Source: Corallochytrium limacisporum
Lineage: Eukaryota; Opisthokonta
DNA: 51,810 bases
Direction of reading: 5' to 3'
Assembly: GCA_002811645.1 (NCBI GenBank)
Contig: PDIP01000034.1
Span: forward strand, 35,116-86,925
Under the pieces are notes generated by a model. It ran no database searches, was not told the DNA's origin, and worked only from the letters and a program-made list of their open reading frames with translations. Below, piece after piece: positions 9,966 to 18,905 of the stretch. The position numbers and the translations under genes were made by a program. Numbering within the stretch: position 1 is the first letter of the stretch; each line of letters starts with the position of its first letter.

Positions 9966-11972
9966 TTACTTGCCACCAGCAGGCAGACGCTCCACCTTCT
10001 TCTCAATGAACGTCTCCACGACCTCCTCCGTCTCTACATAGTCGTCCTCGTCATCGGAGAGATCGCCTCCGCGTAGTTCAATGCGCGCCTGGCGTTCGCT
10101 CTTACGGCGCTCCTCGACCGCCTTACGGAAGGCATCGTACTCTTCGATAAGACGGCGACGTTTCTCGATAAGTTCCTTGGACGCATGGCTCTCAGCCAGG
10201 GCATCAAGGCGGTCAAACTTCTGCGAATACTGTTTCATATTCTTCTTCAGCTTCTTGACATCGTCCTTATTGAGCAAGGAAGCCGGGCGAGGACGCCACA
10301 GCACCTGCCAGAGCTTCTCGAACTTCTTGGCCTGTAGTTCATTGCCCTGGAAAGTCCAGATGATGAAGCCATTCTCCATCTTGGACCGCAGTTGGCTAAC
10401 GCTTGTGGTCACGAACCGTCCAGTGGGGTCCCATTCTACATCTGTCGCCATGAAGTGTTCCTCCACGGCCATGGACGTCAGGTTGTCCACGTCCCAGAAC
10501 TCGAGGGTACCATTCATGGTTCGGATGCCCGCGAGAAGGACGAACTGCCCTTTGGGCGACCAGAAAATGTGGTTCAGTTGCTTCTTCTCCAGTGTGTGCA
10601 GAAGTGTGATCTTTCCACCAGACACGGTCTGCTCCATAGCGTAGAAGGAAACGTTGGTCTTGGTCTGCTCACCACTAATCAAGCAGAAGCGGTTGCCCTG
10701 GGGTTCCCAGCTGAAGGCGATGACATTCTCCTTGACTTCAAGCACGTCGACTGGAACCTGCTTCTCACGCAGACGGAAGATTTCCAAGTTGATATAAGTG
10801 GTCTTCTTCGTCTTAGTGAAACGATCGACCTTCACGCAGAGATAGTCACCGGTCTTCTGCCAGAACATGTGTGCCATATGAACGTTGAACAAGTTCTTAA
10901 CCCGGAGTTCCTGGCGGCTCGGAATAGACATGGTCACAACTCGGGCTGGGTTGTTGTCCAGTTCGGGTACCCAATAAGCAATAATATTGTCTGTGGGTGA
11001 CCAGCTGAAGTCTTGCAGGCCGGGAACTTCCAATTTCTTCTTATCCAGGAGCTTGAAGGTCTCCGTCTCGTAGATGCGGATGCCCTCGTTGGGAACCAAA
11101 CGGGCAAAGTACTTGTCGTCGGGGCTCCACTTCAGAACAGGACCCTCGGGAAAGGCGCGCATCTTCTCTCCAGTACGAATGTTCCATACAATGATGGACT
11201 GGGGGTTGCCCGGTTCATCGACCACCTCAGAACTGTAGGTCACCAGGTAGTTCTCTTGGGGTGAGAAGTCAATGATCTTGGCACCTGGATGGGGGAACTT
11301 GCCCGCTTGGGTCCAGTTCTCGCCGCTCCACAAAGCAATACCTTGACGGTGGAACGTGGCCAGGTACGAGCCCAACGGGCTCCACAAAACACCTGTTTCG
11401 GTCCAGTTTAGACGCTGGGTGATGCCCTCAGGATCATCGCGCGTATTGTGCCAATATATCGAGGTCATGTCATCGTGACGCACCACAAACTGATCTCGCG
11501 CGGATTCGTCGGAAAGCCACCAACGCGGATTGTCCTGGGGCTCGTACGCTTCACGCTCTACGCCCTGGAAATCTACAGGCCATTTAGCAAAACGCTCAAT
11601 GTCAGTGAAGTGGTTGGCTTCAAAGGTATGCTTTTTGTCGAGCTTGTACCCCTGGAGGCCAGAGATAGCGGCTTTGGCCTGGCTGGCGTTCTGAAATTCG
11701 ACAAAAGCGTATCCTTTGCTCAGATCTGAACCAGGATCCCGAGGCATATAGATGCCGTCCTCACGAACCTTACCATAGTTGGAGCAGAGGTTCTTCAGGA
11801 CCGTTGTCAACTTCTTTTCCTTTGCTTCCGGGACCTTTGGGACCTGGTCGAGGACAATGACACTCTCAAAAGGATCGTCAAGAGAGGGCTTTTCAGCCAT
11901 TAGATCGCCGACCAACTGATCATCGCCTCCATCGTCTGTATAGTTGCGAGTGAAACCGTCGCCTCCCGCCAT
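9966..11972 (-). CDS. PRT1: Translation initiation factor eIF3 subunit B
   Basis: This is the 668-residue eIF3b/Prt1 scaffold of the eIF3 complex, which binds the 40S subunit in the cytosol and recruits mRNA and the ternary complex. An RRM spans residues about 36-122 with an RNP1-like KGYAFVEF at 86-93. It is followed by the WD-type propeller region, with recurrent W-SP-G blocks such as LWSPLGSYLATF, and by the charged helical C-terminus that ends in Glu/Asp- and Lys-rich sequence. The length fits fungal homologues (about 700-760) with a short N-terminus. The start is the first in-frame ATG, followed by MAGGDG. The gene is convergent with the C2/C1 gene (284 bp between stops). A 9-bp perfect inverted repeat lies about 120-150 bp upstream of the ATG. 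Confidence 0.96.
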   Translation of the reverse strand: MAGGDGFTRNYTDDGGDDQLVGDLMAEKPSLDDPFESVIVLDQVPKVPEAKEKKLTTVLKNLCSNYGKVREDGIYMPRDPGSDLSKGYAFVEFQNASQAKAAISGLQGYKLDKKHTFEANHFTDIERFAKWPVDFQGVEREAYEPQDNPRWWLSDESARDQFVVRHDDMTSIYWHNTRDDPEGITQRLNWTETGVLWSPLGSYLATFHRQGIALWSGENWTQAGKFPHPGAKIIDFSPQENYLVTYSSEVVDEPGNPQSIIVWNIRTGEKMRAFPEGPVLKWSPDDKYFARLVPNEGIRIYETETFKLLDKKKLEVPGLQDFSWSPTDNIIAYWVPELDNNPARVVTMSIPSRQELRVKNLFNVHMAHMFWQKTGDYLCVKVDRFTKTKKTTYINLEIFRLREKQVPVDVLEVKENVIAFSWEPQGNRFCLISGEQTKTNVSFYAMEQTVSGGKITLLHTLEKKQLNHIFWSPKGQFVLLAGIRTMNGTLEFWDVDNLTSMAVEEHFMATDVEWDPTGRFVTTSVSQLRSKMENGFIIWTFQGNELQAKKFEKLWQVLWRPRPASLLNKDDVKKLKKNMKQYSQKFDRLDALAESHASKELIEKRRRLIEEYDAFRKAVEERRKSERQARIELRGGDLSDDEDDYVETEEVVETFIEKKVERLPAGGK

Positions 11973-12093
11973 AATTGTATATTTGAAGGTTTGATTGCCC
12001 TTGGTATATATAGAAACCCGTGTTGCCGGCTAAGTGAACTTCAGCTTAGGACTGTTTCTTGTATAGTGTTTCCCAAACTGTGATCAACTCTTT

Positions 12094-12120
12094 CGAAAGG
12101 TTCTTGTTCCTAACCTTTCG
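12094..12120. promoter_or_regulatory. Perfect 9-bp inverted repeat upstream of eIF3b
   Basis: CGAAAGGTT at 12094-12102 and AACCTTTCG at 12112-12120 are perfect reverse complements around a 9-nt spacer. The element lies 122-148 bp upstream of the eIF3b ATG (minus strand), where a dimeric factor site or 5' leader hairpin would be plausible. Its role is inferred from position only. Confidence 0.45.
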
Positions 12121-12574
12121 CGAGCTGTGATGTACACTGTTTTGTTTCTTTAAGGTGTGCAAGCAATAAGAATTCCAGTAGTCTTCTTTGAAACACGGGG
12201 GTAAATTTGACCTCTTAAATACGGCTTTTCTATATTACTGCTTAAAGAATGGTCATCTTTCTAAATTTTGGCATTACTAACACAACGCAGTGGTCTTACG
12301 AAGACAAACGCGACGAGCTGTACCAACACTTCCCACACCTCAGCGCAAACACACGCTGTTGCATCCCAAAGTGGGGCCCCGTTCCACAACCAGTCGCATC
12401 TCCTCCTATGTTGTTCGGTGTATGGAGAACCTCGAAGAGATGCAAGCCTATCAAAACGGACCGTACCAATAGAGACGAACATTGCTCCATCTCGGCAGTA
12501 CATACATCTCTACTGGTCTGGACTCAGTCTTTGCACTCACTGACCAAAAAGTTTGTGGCTGGATGTGGCTGTTT

Positions 12575-12602
12575 ATGTGTGTGTGTGTGCGTGTGTGTGT
12601 GG
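12575..12602 (+). repeat. (GT)n microsatellite
   Basis: About 28 bp of GT dinucleotides with one GC interruption, in the eIF3b-RPC5 spacer. Confidence 0.9.
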
Positions 12603-12958
12603 AAAGCTGGTTTGCCTTGCTTTTCAGTGCCCAGCACTACCCCCACGTGTGCTTCGCCGCTGCGGGAGGGATAATTGGGAAGAGAGGGGTGGGGAAGAGG
12701 GTATTGGTGAACCAGCAGGGTGGAGACGGGCGGCGCGGAGAAGGGACCGGGGAAGCGGCAGCCAAAGGAAGGGATAGGTGAGAAGGAGAAATGCACAAGT
12801 TCCAGATCCCGGATATGTAATTCAAAACAAGCCCGCGGGGCGACGGCGCTGAGTGCGGGACGGTGGGTGACTATGAAAGCGTTGGGATGGTGTATGATTG
12901 TACTGATATGTCGATTAACGTAGCAAACGAAAGCAACCACATGCTACCAGTGAGACGC

Positions 12959-15217
12959 TCAAGACTTGTCTGCATTGTCTGTGACATACTTCATGGCGGC
13001 CTGCACGTGGCGATCAAATGCAGCAGTGGCCTTTCGTGCTTCGTCTGGGAACTCACCGATGAAGCCGACGTCCTCTCCGACTTTGAACATCCATCCTTTG
13101 CCCTGAAAGTTGCGAGCAACCAAGGATAGGAAATCACGCAACTGTTGTGGAGATACAAGGCCCTTTAGAGAGGTCATCAGTGTCTTCTTTGTCACTGGAC
13201 CTTCTTGTGTGTCTCGCATCTGTGCAAGAATATAGTCGCGCACTAAACGGTGCTTGGTACCCTCCGGTGCATCCCCGAGCAGAACCTCTGATGTGACTAC
13301 CCATCGATTACCCACGAAATGCGCATTCTGGCGAAGGCTTCGGATCAGATCCCGGTCTGTGGTGCCCTCCGGTAAGGTATGCTTTTCCTGGAAGTCTGCG
13401 AGGGTGGCAATTCCGAATTTCACTAGAACTTCGCGGACCAGGTTGTCAAGAGCACGATTCATAGTTGTTTCCCTCAGTCCGCCACTCGAAGCGCCTGCTC
13501 CGGACATCTTCGAACGGCGACGGCCTGGCGTTGATGCAACAGAGCTAGGTAGAGTGCCTGGAGCACCAGAACCGAGAGTATCACTACTGAGGTCTAGGGC
13601 TCCTTCCTTGACACTGCCGGAGACACTGCCAATGCCGCTGATCCGCAAATCTGTTCCGGCATGGTGGTCACCGTCCTCAAAGTCGTCCTCAATCATGCCT
13701 AACACTGCACTGGCGTACTGCGCGCGTTGGTCTGCATCGCTTAGTGGCCGACCGTCCGCGTCAGTGGGCACCGTGACTGAAGCAGCCGCACCGCCGGAAG
13801 GTGGGCGGACGACAATGCGCTCGAGGCCTTTGGGGCCGGTGGCGCGAACACGGAGATGTTGCCATGGTTCTTGTGCTTCGAGCGCATCCTGATAAGCGAA
13901 GGATCGAACTTGCGCAGCCAGTGCGCGGTCGGTCTCCTTGCGGTGGAAGCGCACTTGTACAGAGTCTCCCATATCGGACGACATGGTGTTGGTGCGTTGC
14001 CGACCACCGTAGCCACCGTATCCGGCTGCAGCAGCCGAACTGAAACCGGTGCTAGAGGTGGGTGCATTGGAGCCGGCACCAGCAGCGCCACCGCCATCCA
14101 CGTCCATAGCAACGTTCTCTCCGCTGCCCGTACCCTGCAACATCCACGCCGGAGGAGGTCCAATGCGGTCTGTGCCAGCGTCCAAGTGAGGAAGGGATGG
14201 TCGCATCTGAAGGACAGCATCTATGGGCAATAGAACCAGTTCATATGGGAGATCACTGTCATTGGCCTGGCCATCGGTGGGCATCAAGACGGCCAGGGCT
14301 AGATCTGCGGAATTGACCGTGTCTGTGGATTTGTGAGTGATGCGGAACGCGCCTAGTTCCTGGTCTCCGTCAGCATCCTTGGGATCGAAGTCTCCGGTGT
14401 CCATTTCACCGCGATCGGGTGAGGTGACTTGGCGCCGCAGCGTTTTGACACTACGACTGTTTCGGGAGCGGCTAGAGGTCGAGCTCACAGCTGTCTTGGC
14501 GTGATGAACCTGGTGCTGGTTCTTGTTAAACGTACGCAATTGCGCTGCCTGGCGGGAATCTACCGTCCGAGTGTGTGCTGGAGCGACACTGTCCAGCATC
14601 ACCTTCTGTTGCTTCGGACGTACGCGGAAGGAACCCAGAAGTTGACCCTCGTGCTTACTGAAACCGTCGCTCTCATCTCCACGGTGCGGCCTTGGTCGTC
14701 CGGGGAACTGAAGAAGATAGATCTGCATGCCTTCAGGGTTTGTGGCTCCGAAACGCACTGGAATCTCTGCCACAATCGGATCATTCTCGTCATCTTCACC
14801 CTCACCTCCATTCTCACGTTCATTAATATCCATCTGCTGGCTGTTCTTTTCTTTTGCGACATTGCTGCCTTCAGTCTGGTCCCTCTCTGCTTCGTCATCA
14901 TAGACAGTTGATTCATTTGCTGCGGTCGCTGTATCCTCGTCTACAGACATGGCTTGGGCATCATAAGAAGTGGTCTCACTCTGCTCTGCCCTCTTTACGC
15001 TGGATCCTCGGTTTGCAATGGTAGAAGCCCTGGAAGAATCTGCAACCTGGGACTGCGGAGCGTTGTTGCCAGCGGCTTCGTCATTTTTCTGTTCTTCTTT
15101 AACTGTGGATTCGGGGCCGTGCAGGTCGCTTTCTGCTGCGGCTGCTGCGGCAACAGGCCGCTGACGGTTAGCCCGTGTAATATTTGGCTTTATGCTGCGC
15201 CGGCCACTCCTCTGCAT
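12959..15217 (-). CDS. RNA polymerase III subunit RPC5/Rpc37 family
   Basis: This 752-residue protein acts in the nucleus as part of the TFIIF-like Rpc53/Rpc37 heterodimer of RNA polymerase III, in initiation, termination and reinitiation. The first ~150 residues are acidic and disordered. Near residue 150 comes EIPVRF...IYLLQFPGRPRP, the segment typical of RPC5 that forms the dimerisation barrel. A Pro/Gly-rich linker follows. The C-terminal ~180 residues (REVLVKFGIATLADF..., RDYILAQMRDTQEGPVTKK) look like the winged-helix repeats of animal and fungal RPC5. The length is near human RPC5 (708) and well above yeast Rpc37 (282). The ATG start is clear. The main uncertainty is family naming between RPC5 and Rpc37. 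Confidence 0.8.
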   Translation of the reverse strand: MQRSGRRSIKPNITRANRQRPVAAAAAAESDLHGPESTVKEEQKNDEAAGNNAPQSQVADSSRASTIANRGSSVKRAEQSETTSYDAQAMSVDEDTATAANESTVYDDEAERDQTEGSNVAKEKNSQQMDINERENGGEGEDDENDPIVAEIPVRFGATNPEGMQIYLLQFPGRPRPHRGDESDGFSKHEGQLLGSFRVRPKQQKVMLDSVAPAHTRTVDSRQAAQLRTFNKNQHQVHHAKTAVSSTSSRSRNSRSVKTLRRQVTSPDRGEMDTGDFDPKDADGDQELGAFRITHKSTDTVNSADLALAVLMPTDGQANDSDLPYELVLLPIDAVLQMRPSLPHLDAGTDRIGPPPAWMLQGTGSGENVAMDVDGGGAAGAGSNAPTSSTGFSSAAAAGYGGYGGRQRTNTMSSDMGDSVQVRFHRKETDRALAAQVRSFAYQDALEAQEPWQHLRVRATGPKGLERIVVRPPSGGAAASVTVPTDADGRPLSDADQRAQYASAVLGMIEDDFEDGDHHAGTDLRISGIGSVSGSVKEGALDLSSDTLGSGAPGTLPSSVASTPGRRRSKMSGAGASSGGLRETTMNRALDNLVREVLVKFGIATLADFQEKHTLPEGTTDRDLIRSLRQNAHFVGNRWVVTSEVLLGDAPEGTKHRLVRDYILAQMRDTQEGPVTKKTLMTSLKGLVSPQQLRDFLSLVARNFQGKGWMFKVGEDVGFIGEFPDEARKATAAFDRHVQAAMKYVTDNADKS

Positions 15218-15969
15218 TATTCTACGGTTTGAACTATTGATACTATAGTAAGCTACGCGGACGTTTTTCGCCTTGCTCCGATACAGGATTCACCACACGA
15301 TCGATATGACCCACCATTCACATGATTTTCCGTGCTTCTTTAAGTCGCTACTCGGTCGTTTTTCATGATCTCTTGTGTCACTGTAGTGATTGCTATGCAT
15401 GTATTAGTTACATCAGAACTTTCTTAAACCTTTGTGGTTAACAGAACAAAACAAAACAACAGCCACGCGAACAGGCTGTATTTGCCATGGGTGAACCGCG
15501 CAGCAGGTGAAACCCGCACTCTTCCTGCTTGGGAGGGTCGGGGCAAGTAGTGTGGTCAAGAACACACGCGGGGCATCCCTCCCTCCCCCTCTGGGGGGGG
15601 GGGCCCTTCCCGTACGTTTTGCACAGGCGTGCACGACGCAATTTTTTTAGAGGTCCCCTTTTTTTCCCGTTCCGGAGCCCGTTCGGATGAGATGAAGCAG
15701 CGGCGAGAGAAAGGACCGGTTGGCGACAACTTAGATGTTTTCGACCACTGTAGTATCAGGAGCAGTAGAGTGCAGGAGCAGTAGAGTGCAGGAGCAGTAG
15801 AGTGCAGGAGCAGTAGAGTGTGAATGTTCACCAATTCCGTTCAGATATGATGTTTAACCGACTTTCAAGTAAATGATCTTAAAGAGATGTGTGTATTGGG
15901 GCTGTCAGCGGCACCAGGGTAAGATGACGCAAAGGTCGAAATCACAGTTCAAAGTATTGTTTCCTTCAA
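15218..15969. other. Spacer upstream of RPC5, downstream of the YIP gene
   Basis: These 752 bp hold an AAACC/GGTT half-site pair at about 15426-15439, a C5TCTG12 island at about 15584-15603 and the 16-bp tandem repeat at 15757-15820. No protein-like frame was found. Confidence 0.6.
15757..15820 (+). repeat. 16-bp tandem repeat, four perfect copies
   Basis: The unit CAGGAGCAGTAGAGTG is repeated exactly four times with no mismatch, followed by a partial divergence into TGAATG. It lies about 150 bp downstream of the stop of the YIPF1/2-like gene. Confidence 0.95.
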
Positions 15970-16902
15970 TCAGTCCGTTGTTGATTTTTGGTACGCAAAG
16001 AAGTAAAACTTGAAGCCGAGAGACATTCCCAAGGCAGTGAGCAGGCAGATGACCTGTGAGATCCGCAAAGTTTTCATGTCTGCCTCCCGCAGTTCGCTGC
16101 CGAGATTAATGGCCTGCACAATGCCGCTGAAAAGGAAACCCGCCAGGATCAGGATCCAGCGCAACCATTCAAAATTTAGAACGCACAGTAGACTGATCGG
16201 CAGGTACACTACCAGAGAATATCCGACTAAACAGACGAGCTCTAAGATGGGCATGGGTGCGTTGTTGTAGCGCAGCCATCCCCAAAGACCTGCAGGTACA
16301 ATGATGAGGTAACCGTATACAAAGGTTGCTCCAAGGCTGATCTTGGTGAAATCGTACCGCCAGTTTTCATGAGCACTCAAGGCTTCGCTCAGATTCGCAA
16401 AAATTCCCATGGCAAAGACCAGTGTTGTGGCAATCCAGAACGGTCCGTACAAATCCGGCGCCTTGCCGAGGCGTTCGAAAAATGATGAATCCCACGGAGT
16501 GGCGGCTAGCTTGCTGCGTTCGATGACCATTGGTGTGTCTACATCAAAGAATTGTGAATAGTAATCGATACTGAAGATGGATCCGCTGCGGGGCTGTGAC
16601 TGCCCTTCGGTAGCTGTGCCTGTTTGCTCGTGGGACATTGGCTGCATGGGCTCAAGCGGAGCTTGGTTAGACAGCAGTCCAGCCGCGTCCGTTGTTCCGA
16701 TCGTTGGTTCCGCTGCTTGCGCCTGTGTATTTATATCTGCAGCATAGTCGTAGTCTGTCTTGTAAAAGTCATCGTCGTCATTGGCTCCGTTGTTGGCGCT
16801 TGCGTCACCGATCAGGTTCTCGTTTCCAGAAGGAGCAGTGGTCGGCTCTCCGAACGGATTATCGTCGTCATCGTCGAACAACTTGTTGTATTTGTTGCTC
16901 AT
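15970..16902 (-). CDS. YIPF1/YIPF2-type Golgi membrane protein (Yip1 domain)
   Basis: This is a 310-residue multispanning protein. An acidic, disordered cytosolic N-terminus (about 1-135, with DDDDDNPFGEP) precedes a Yip1 domain. Residues 149-157 read PDLYGPFWI, the signature I associate with YIPF1/YIPF2 (Yip5 in yeast). Five hydrophobic segments follow at about 155-175, 188-210, 219-242, 245-264 and 284-304. The family binds Rab GTPases and works in Golgi and ER-Golgi trafficking. The ATG start is the only one upstream of the acidic tail. Naming it Yip5 specifically is less certain than the Yip1 domain. Confidence 0.88.
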   Translation of the reverse strand: MSNKYNKLFDDDDDNPFGEPTTAPSGNENLIGDASANNGANDDDDFYKTDYDYAADINTQAQAAEPTIGTTDAAGLLSNQAPLEPMQPMSHEQTGTATEGQSQPRSGSIFSIDYYSQFFDVDTPMVIERSKLAATPWDSSFFERLGKAPDLYGPFWIATTLVFAMGIFANLSEALSAHENWRYDFTKISLGATFVYGYLIIVPAGLWGWLRYNNAPMPILELVCLVGYSLVVYLPISLLCVLNFEWLRWILILAGFLFSGIVQAINLGSELREADMKTLRISQVICLLTALGMSLGFKFYFFAYQKSTTD

Positions 16903-17088
16903 AGTGACTTTACTAGTTCTTTGACTCCTTTCTTACCCAGTGCCACACGAATTTTGATACGTTTGCTAAACGGATGTATGTCACGTCACTCTGATATCAC
17001 CGAAACAAGTCATGTAATTTCACTGTTTACAATGCAATGAACATTGTGTACATGGATCAATATGTAATATTTTAAGTACCACTTGCAC

Positions 17089-17727
17089 ATGATCTCATTA
17101 TCGTTCGTCATCACCTCCAACGAAGGCACTAGACAAAACAAAAACAACATGCTGAGCGATTCCGTCCTACCCGCACAGGAAGTCGCCTTCACCCGGGAAA
17201 AAGTGGCGGCTTACCAGCACATCTTGGGTACAAACACTACCACGGGCGTCTCCGCTGGCTTTTTGTGTGTCCGTTTTGAGTTATCGCGATTGGGGTGACC
17301 AGTGTTTTCGCTTGCTTTGGCGGGTAAAATCGTCCACTTGGTAGTGAATCAACTGATATGCTTACGGTTCAATACATTCACTATTCAAGTGCATCGTGAT
17401 GAAATATAGCTGAACCCCTATTTAATTTAACATCCCCCCCCCTCCCGCGGGAGGCCGGTCAGAGCGCATGGGAAGACTTAAAGAGTCGGTGGTGGCTGTC
17501 GGCAGCAAGTGTTTTGAACGCATTTCGTATGACCGTTTGCCTTGCCAACCAGTGCGTTCAGCAAAGTAACAACACTGGCAGCCCGGGGCGACAGCAGTAC
17601 ATTCGCTAATCAGGTTGCAGGCGCCTCCGTGGTGGCCCTTGAGCACCTGGGCATGCACATACATGCACTGCCGTCTGCCTCCGATTCACTGCTGACTGCC
17701 AGCGACGATGGCTATCCGAGTGTGTGA
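17089..17727 (+). CDS. Candidate two-exon gene, unknown product
   Basis: Two short protein-like stretches lie in different registers. Exon 1 from ATG 17089 (or ATG 17149, giving MLSDSVLPAQEVAFTREK) stays open to 17298. Exon 2 runs to a TGA at 17725-17727 with content such as ANQVAGASVVALEHLG. A GTGTGT donor at 17265 and an AG acceptor ending at 17552 remove 288 nt and join the frames as ...GVSAGF-FAFSKVTT..., giving about 116 residues. The putative intron contains the C-rich tract and the CTCCCGCGGGAG palindrome. I do not recognise the protein. Every other recognised gene in the window is intronless, so this could also be chance or a decayed gene. The join is a proposal, not an observation. 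Confidence 0.35.
17442..17453. promoter_or_regulatory. 12-bp palindrome CTCCCGCGGGAG, copy 1
   Basis: A perfect self-complementary 12-mer. The identical 12-mer occurs at 24331-24342, upstream of UROD. Both are in spacers between divergently transcribed genes. Palindromes of this kind suit a dimeric transcription factor, but function is inferred. Confidence 0.4.
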
Positions 17728-18738
17728 GAAATTGAGTCTCTTTTGTGATCCTGTTGTGCTCGGTCGTGAGGGGCTACAACCAGGCATTGCGATATGCCAA
17801 CGCCTGTGAACAAGACACAAGCGCCAACACTCGCAGAGCCATTGGCGAAGTGGGCACCGGCAACCCAGCACTGGACAAAGAAAGGCGCCATGTGACCCCT
17901 TTGATGGCCTGCAGTTAAAAAAGGCACACGGCCCTAAGTCCACGACCCAAAAAAAAAGCCAGTCAACACACAGCGCCGTCCCCCCCACCCGGGGAAGGGG
18001 GCCGCGGCCCAATGGAAACAAAGGTTCGGCGTCCCTACAATTCAGGCCCCGGCGCGGCGGAAAAACAGCCAGTGGTCGCCCAGTTAAAAATTTGTTCCCG
18101 ACCAAATCCGCTGCCCCTTGGGCCCTGTTTTGCCCCCCCTCCCCCCCGGGGGGGGGGGCGGCTTGCAGCAGCGTGTTCGTCCGCGTTTTCCTCGGCGCTT
18201 TTGTTTCTTTGAGTCGCGCTCCCAAGCAGTGGCTGGCTGACCTCCCCCGGTTCCTCGTTTTGGGCCTTTCCTTCACTACCGGACGCGAACAGCAACCCAA
18301 AGGTTCAGTGCGTAGGGACTGGACGGTGCGCTGCGTGCGTGTTGCTGGCGCCCTTTTTTTCTTGACCTGCGGAGTACGGGCCTTTTCTCTTTGTTTTTCT
18401 TTGGGCATTCGGAAGCGCAGTGGGTTTACACCAGAGATTCTGAACCAGCGCCGGGAGGTTAGCCACGGTCGCTGTGTGAATTTCCAAGAGTGTCTCCACT
18501 GTGTTCCTGTTTGGTTTTCTCGTGTTCTTTCGCTGTGTCATTGAGCGTGTGCGCTATGCTTTGCGGAATTTGCAATAAGAGTTTACACCTCTTCCTTCAA
18601 GAGAACCCTACGCAGCTACTTGAACAGAGTGTGTCTATTCATGTGTATGTCACGACATCTGGCTTCTGCGTGATGATCACAACCATTTGTGGGGCTTGAT
18701 CGTGCAAAAGATCGGAGTTTAACAATCACAATAGTGAG

Positions 18739-18750
18739 AAGGTTCTAACC
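18739..18750 (+). promoter_or_regulatory. GGTT-CT-AACC element upstream of CCT5
   Basis: AAGGTTCTAACC contains an inverted GGTT/AACC pair with a 2-bp spacer, about 156 bp upstream of the CCT5 ATG. Similar GGTT/AACC pairs lie upstream of eIF3b and RPC5 on their coding strands. Confidence 0.3.
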
Positions 18751-18905
18751 GGGACTGGAGCTCGAACGAACCACATTAAAGGGTTTCTCTTCACTGGGAG
18801 CGTGTTCAGATCAACGGGTCAGAACATCTGTAGAAGAGGGCGACAAAAAGCAAAGAAGGCTCCGTAAGCGTATCGTAGCTTGTAAAGGTTTTAGAATCGT
18901 CAAAC

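Larger units (their letters stand above)
11973..12958. other. Spacer upstream of eIF3b, downstream of RPC5
   Basis: These 986 bp contain the inverted repeat at 12094-12120 near the eIF3b start, TATATA at about 12005, a (GT)n tract at about 12575-12602 and a G-rich stretch at 12665-12780. Short open frames across 12249-12940 overlap in several frames on both strands and show no recognisable protein content. Confidence 0.6.
16903..18905. other. 2 kb spacer between YIP gene and CCT5
   Basis: The divergent genes on either side start at the two edges. The interior holds a candidate two-exon gene (17089-17727) and three homopolymer islands: C-rich plus a palindrome at 17434-17453, CCCCCCCACCCGGGG at about 17980, and C7G12-like sequence at about 18126-18161. 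Apart from the candidate gene I see no supportable coding sequence. The long minus-strand frame at 17686-18408 is low-complexity and basic. Confidence 0.55.

Noticed and set aside
17686-18408. 240-residue minus-strand frame between YIP and CCT5
   Set aside because: Basic, Arg/Pro/Cys-rich composition running through C/G homopolymers looks like GC-rich noise. It also overlaps the better candidate exon on the other strand.
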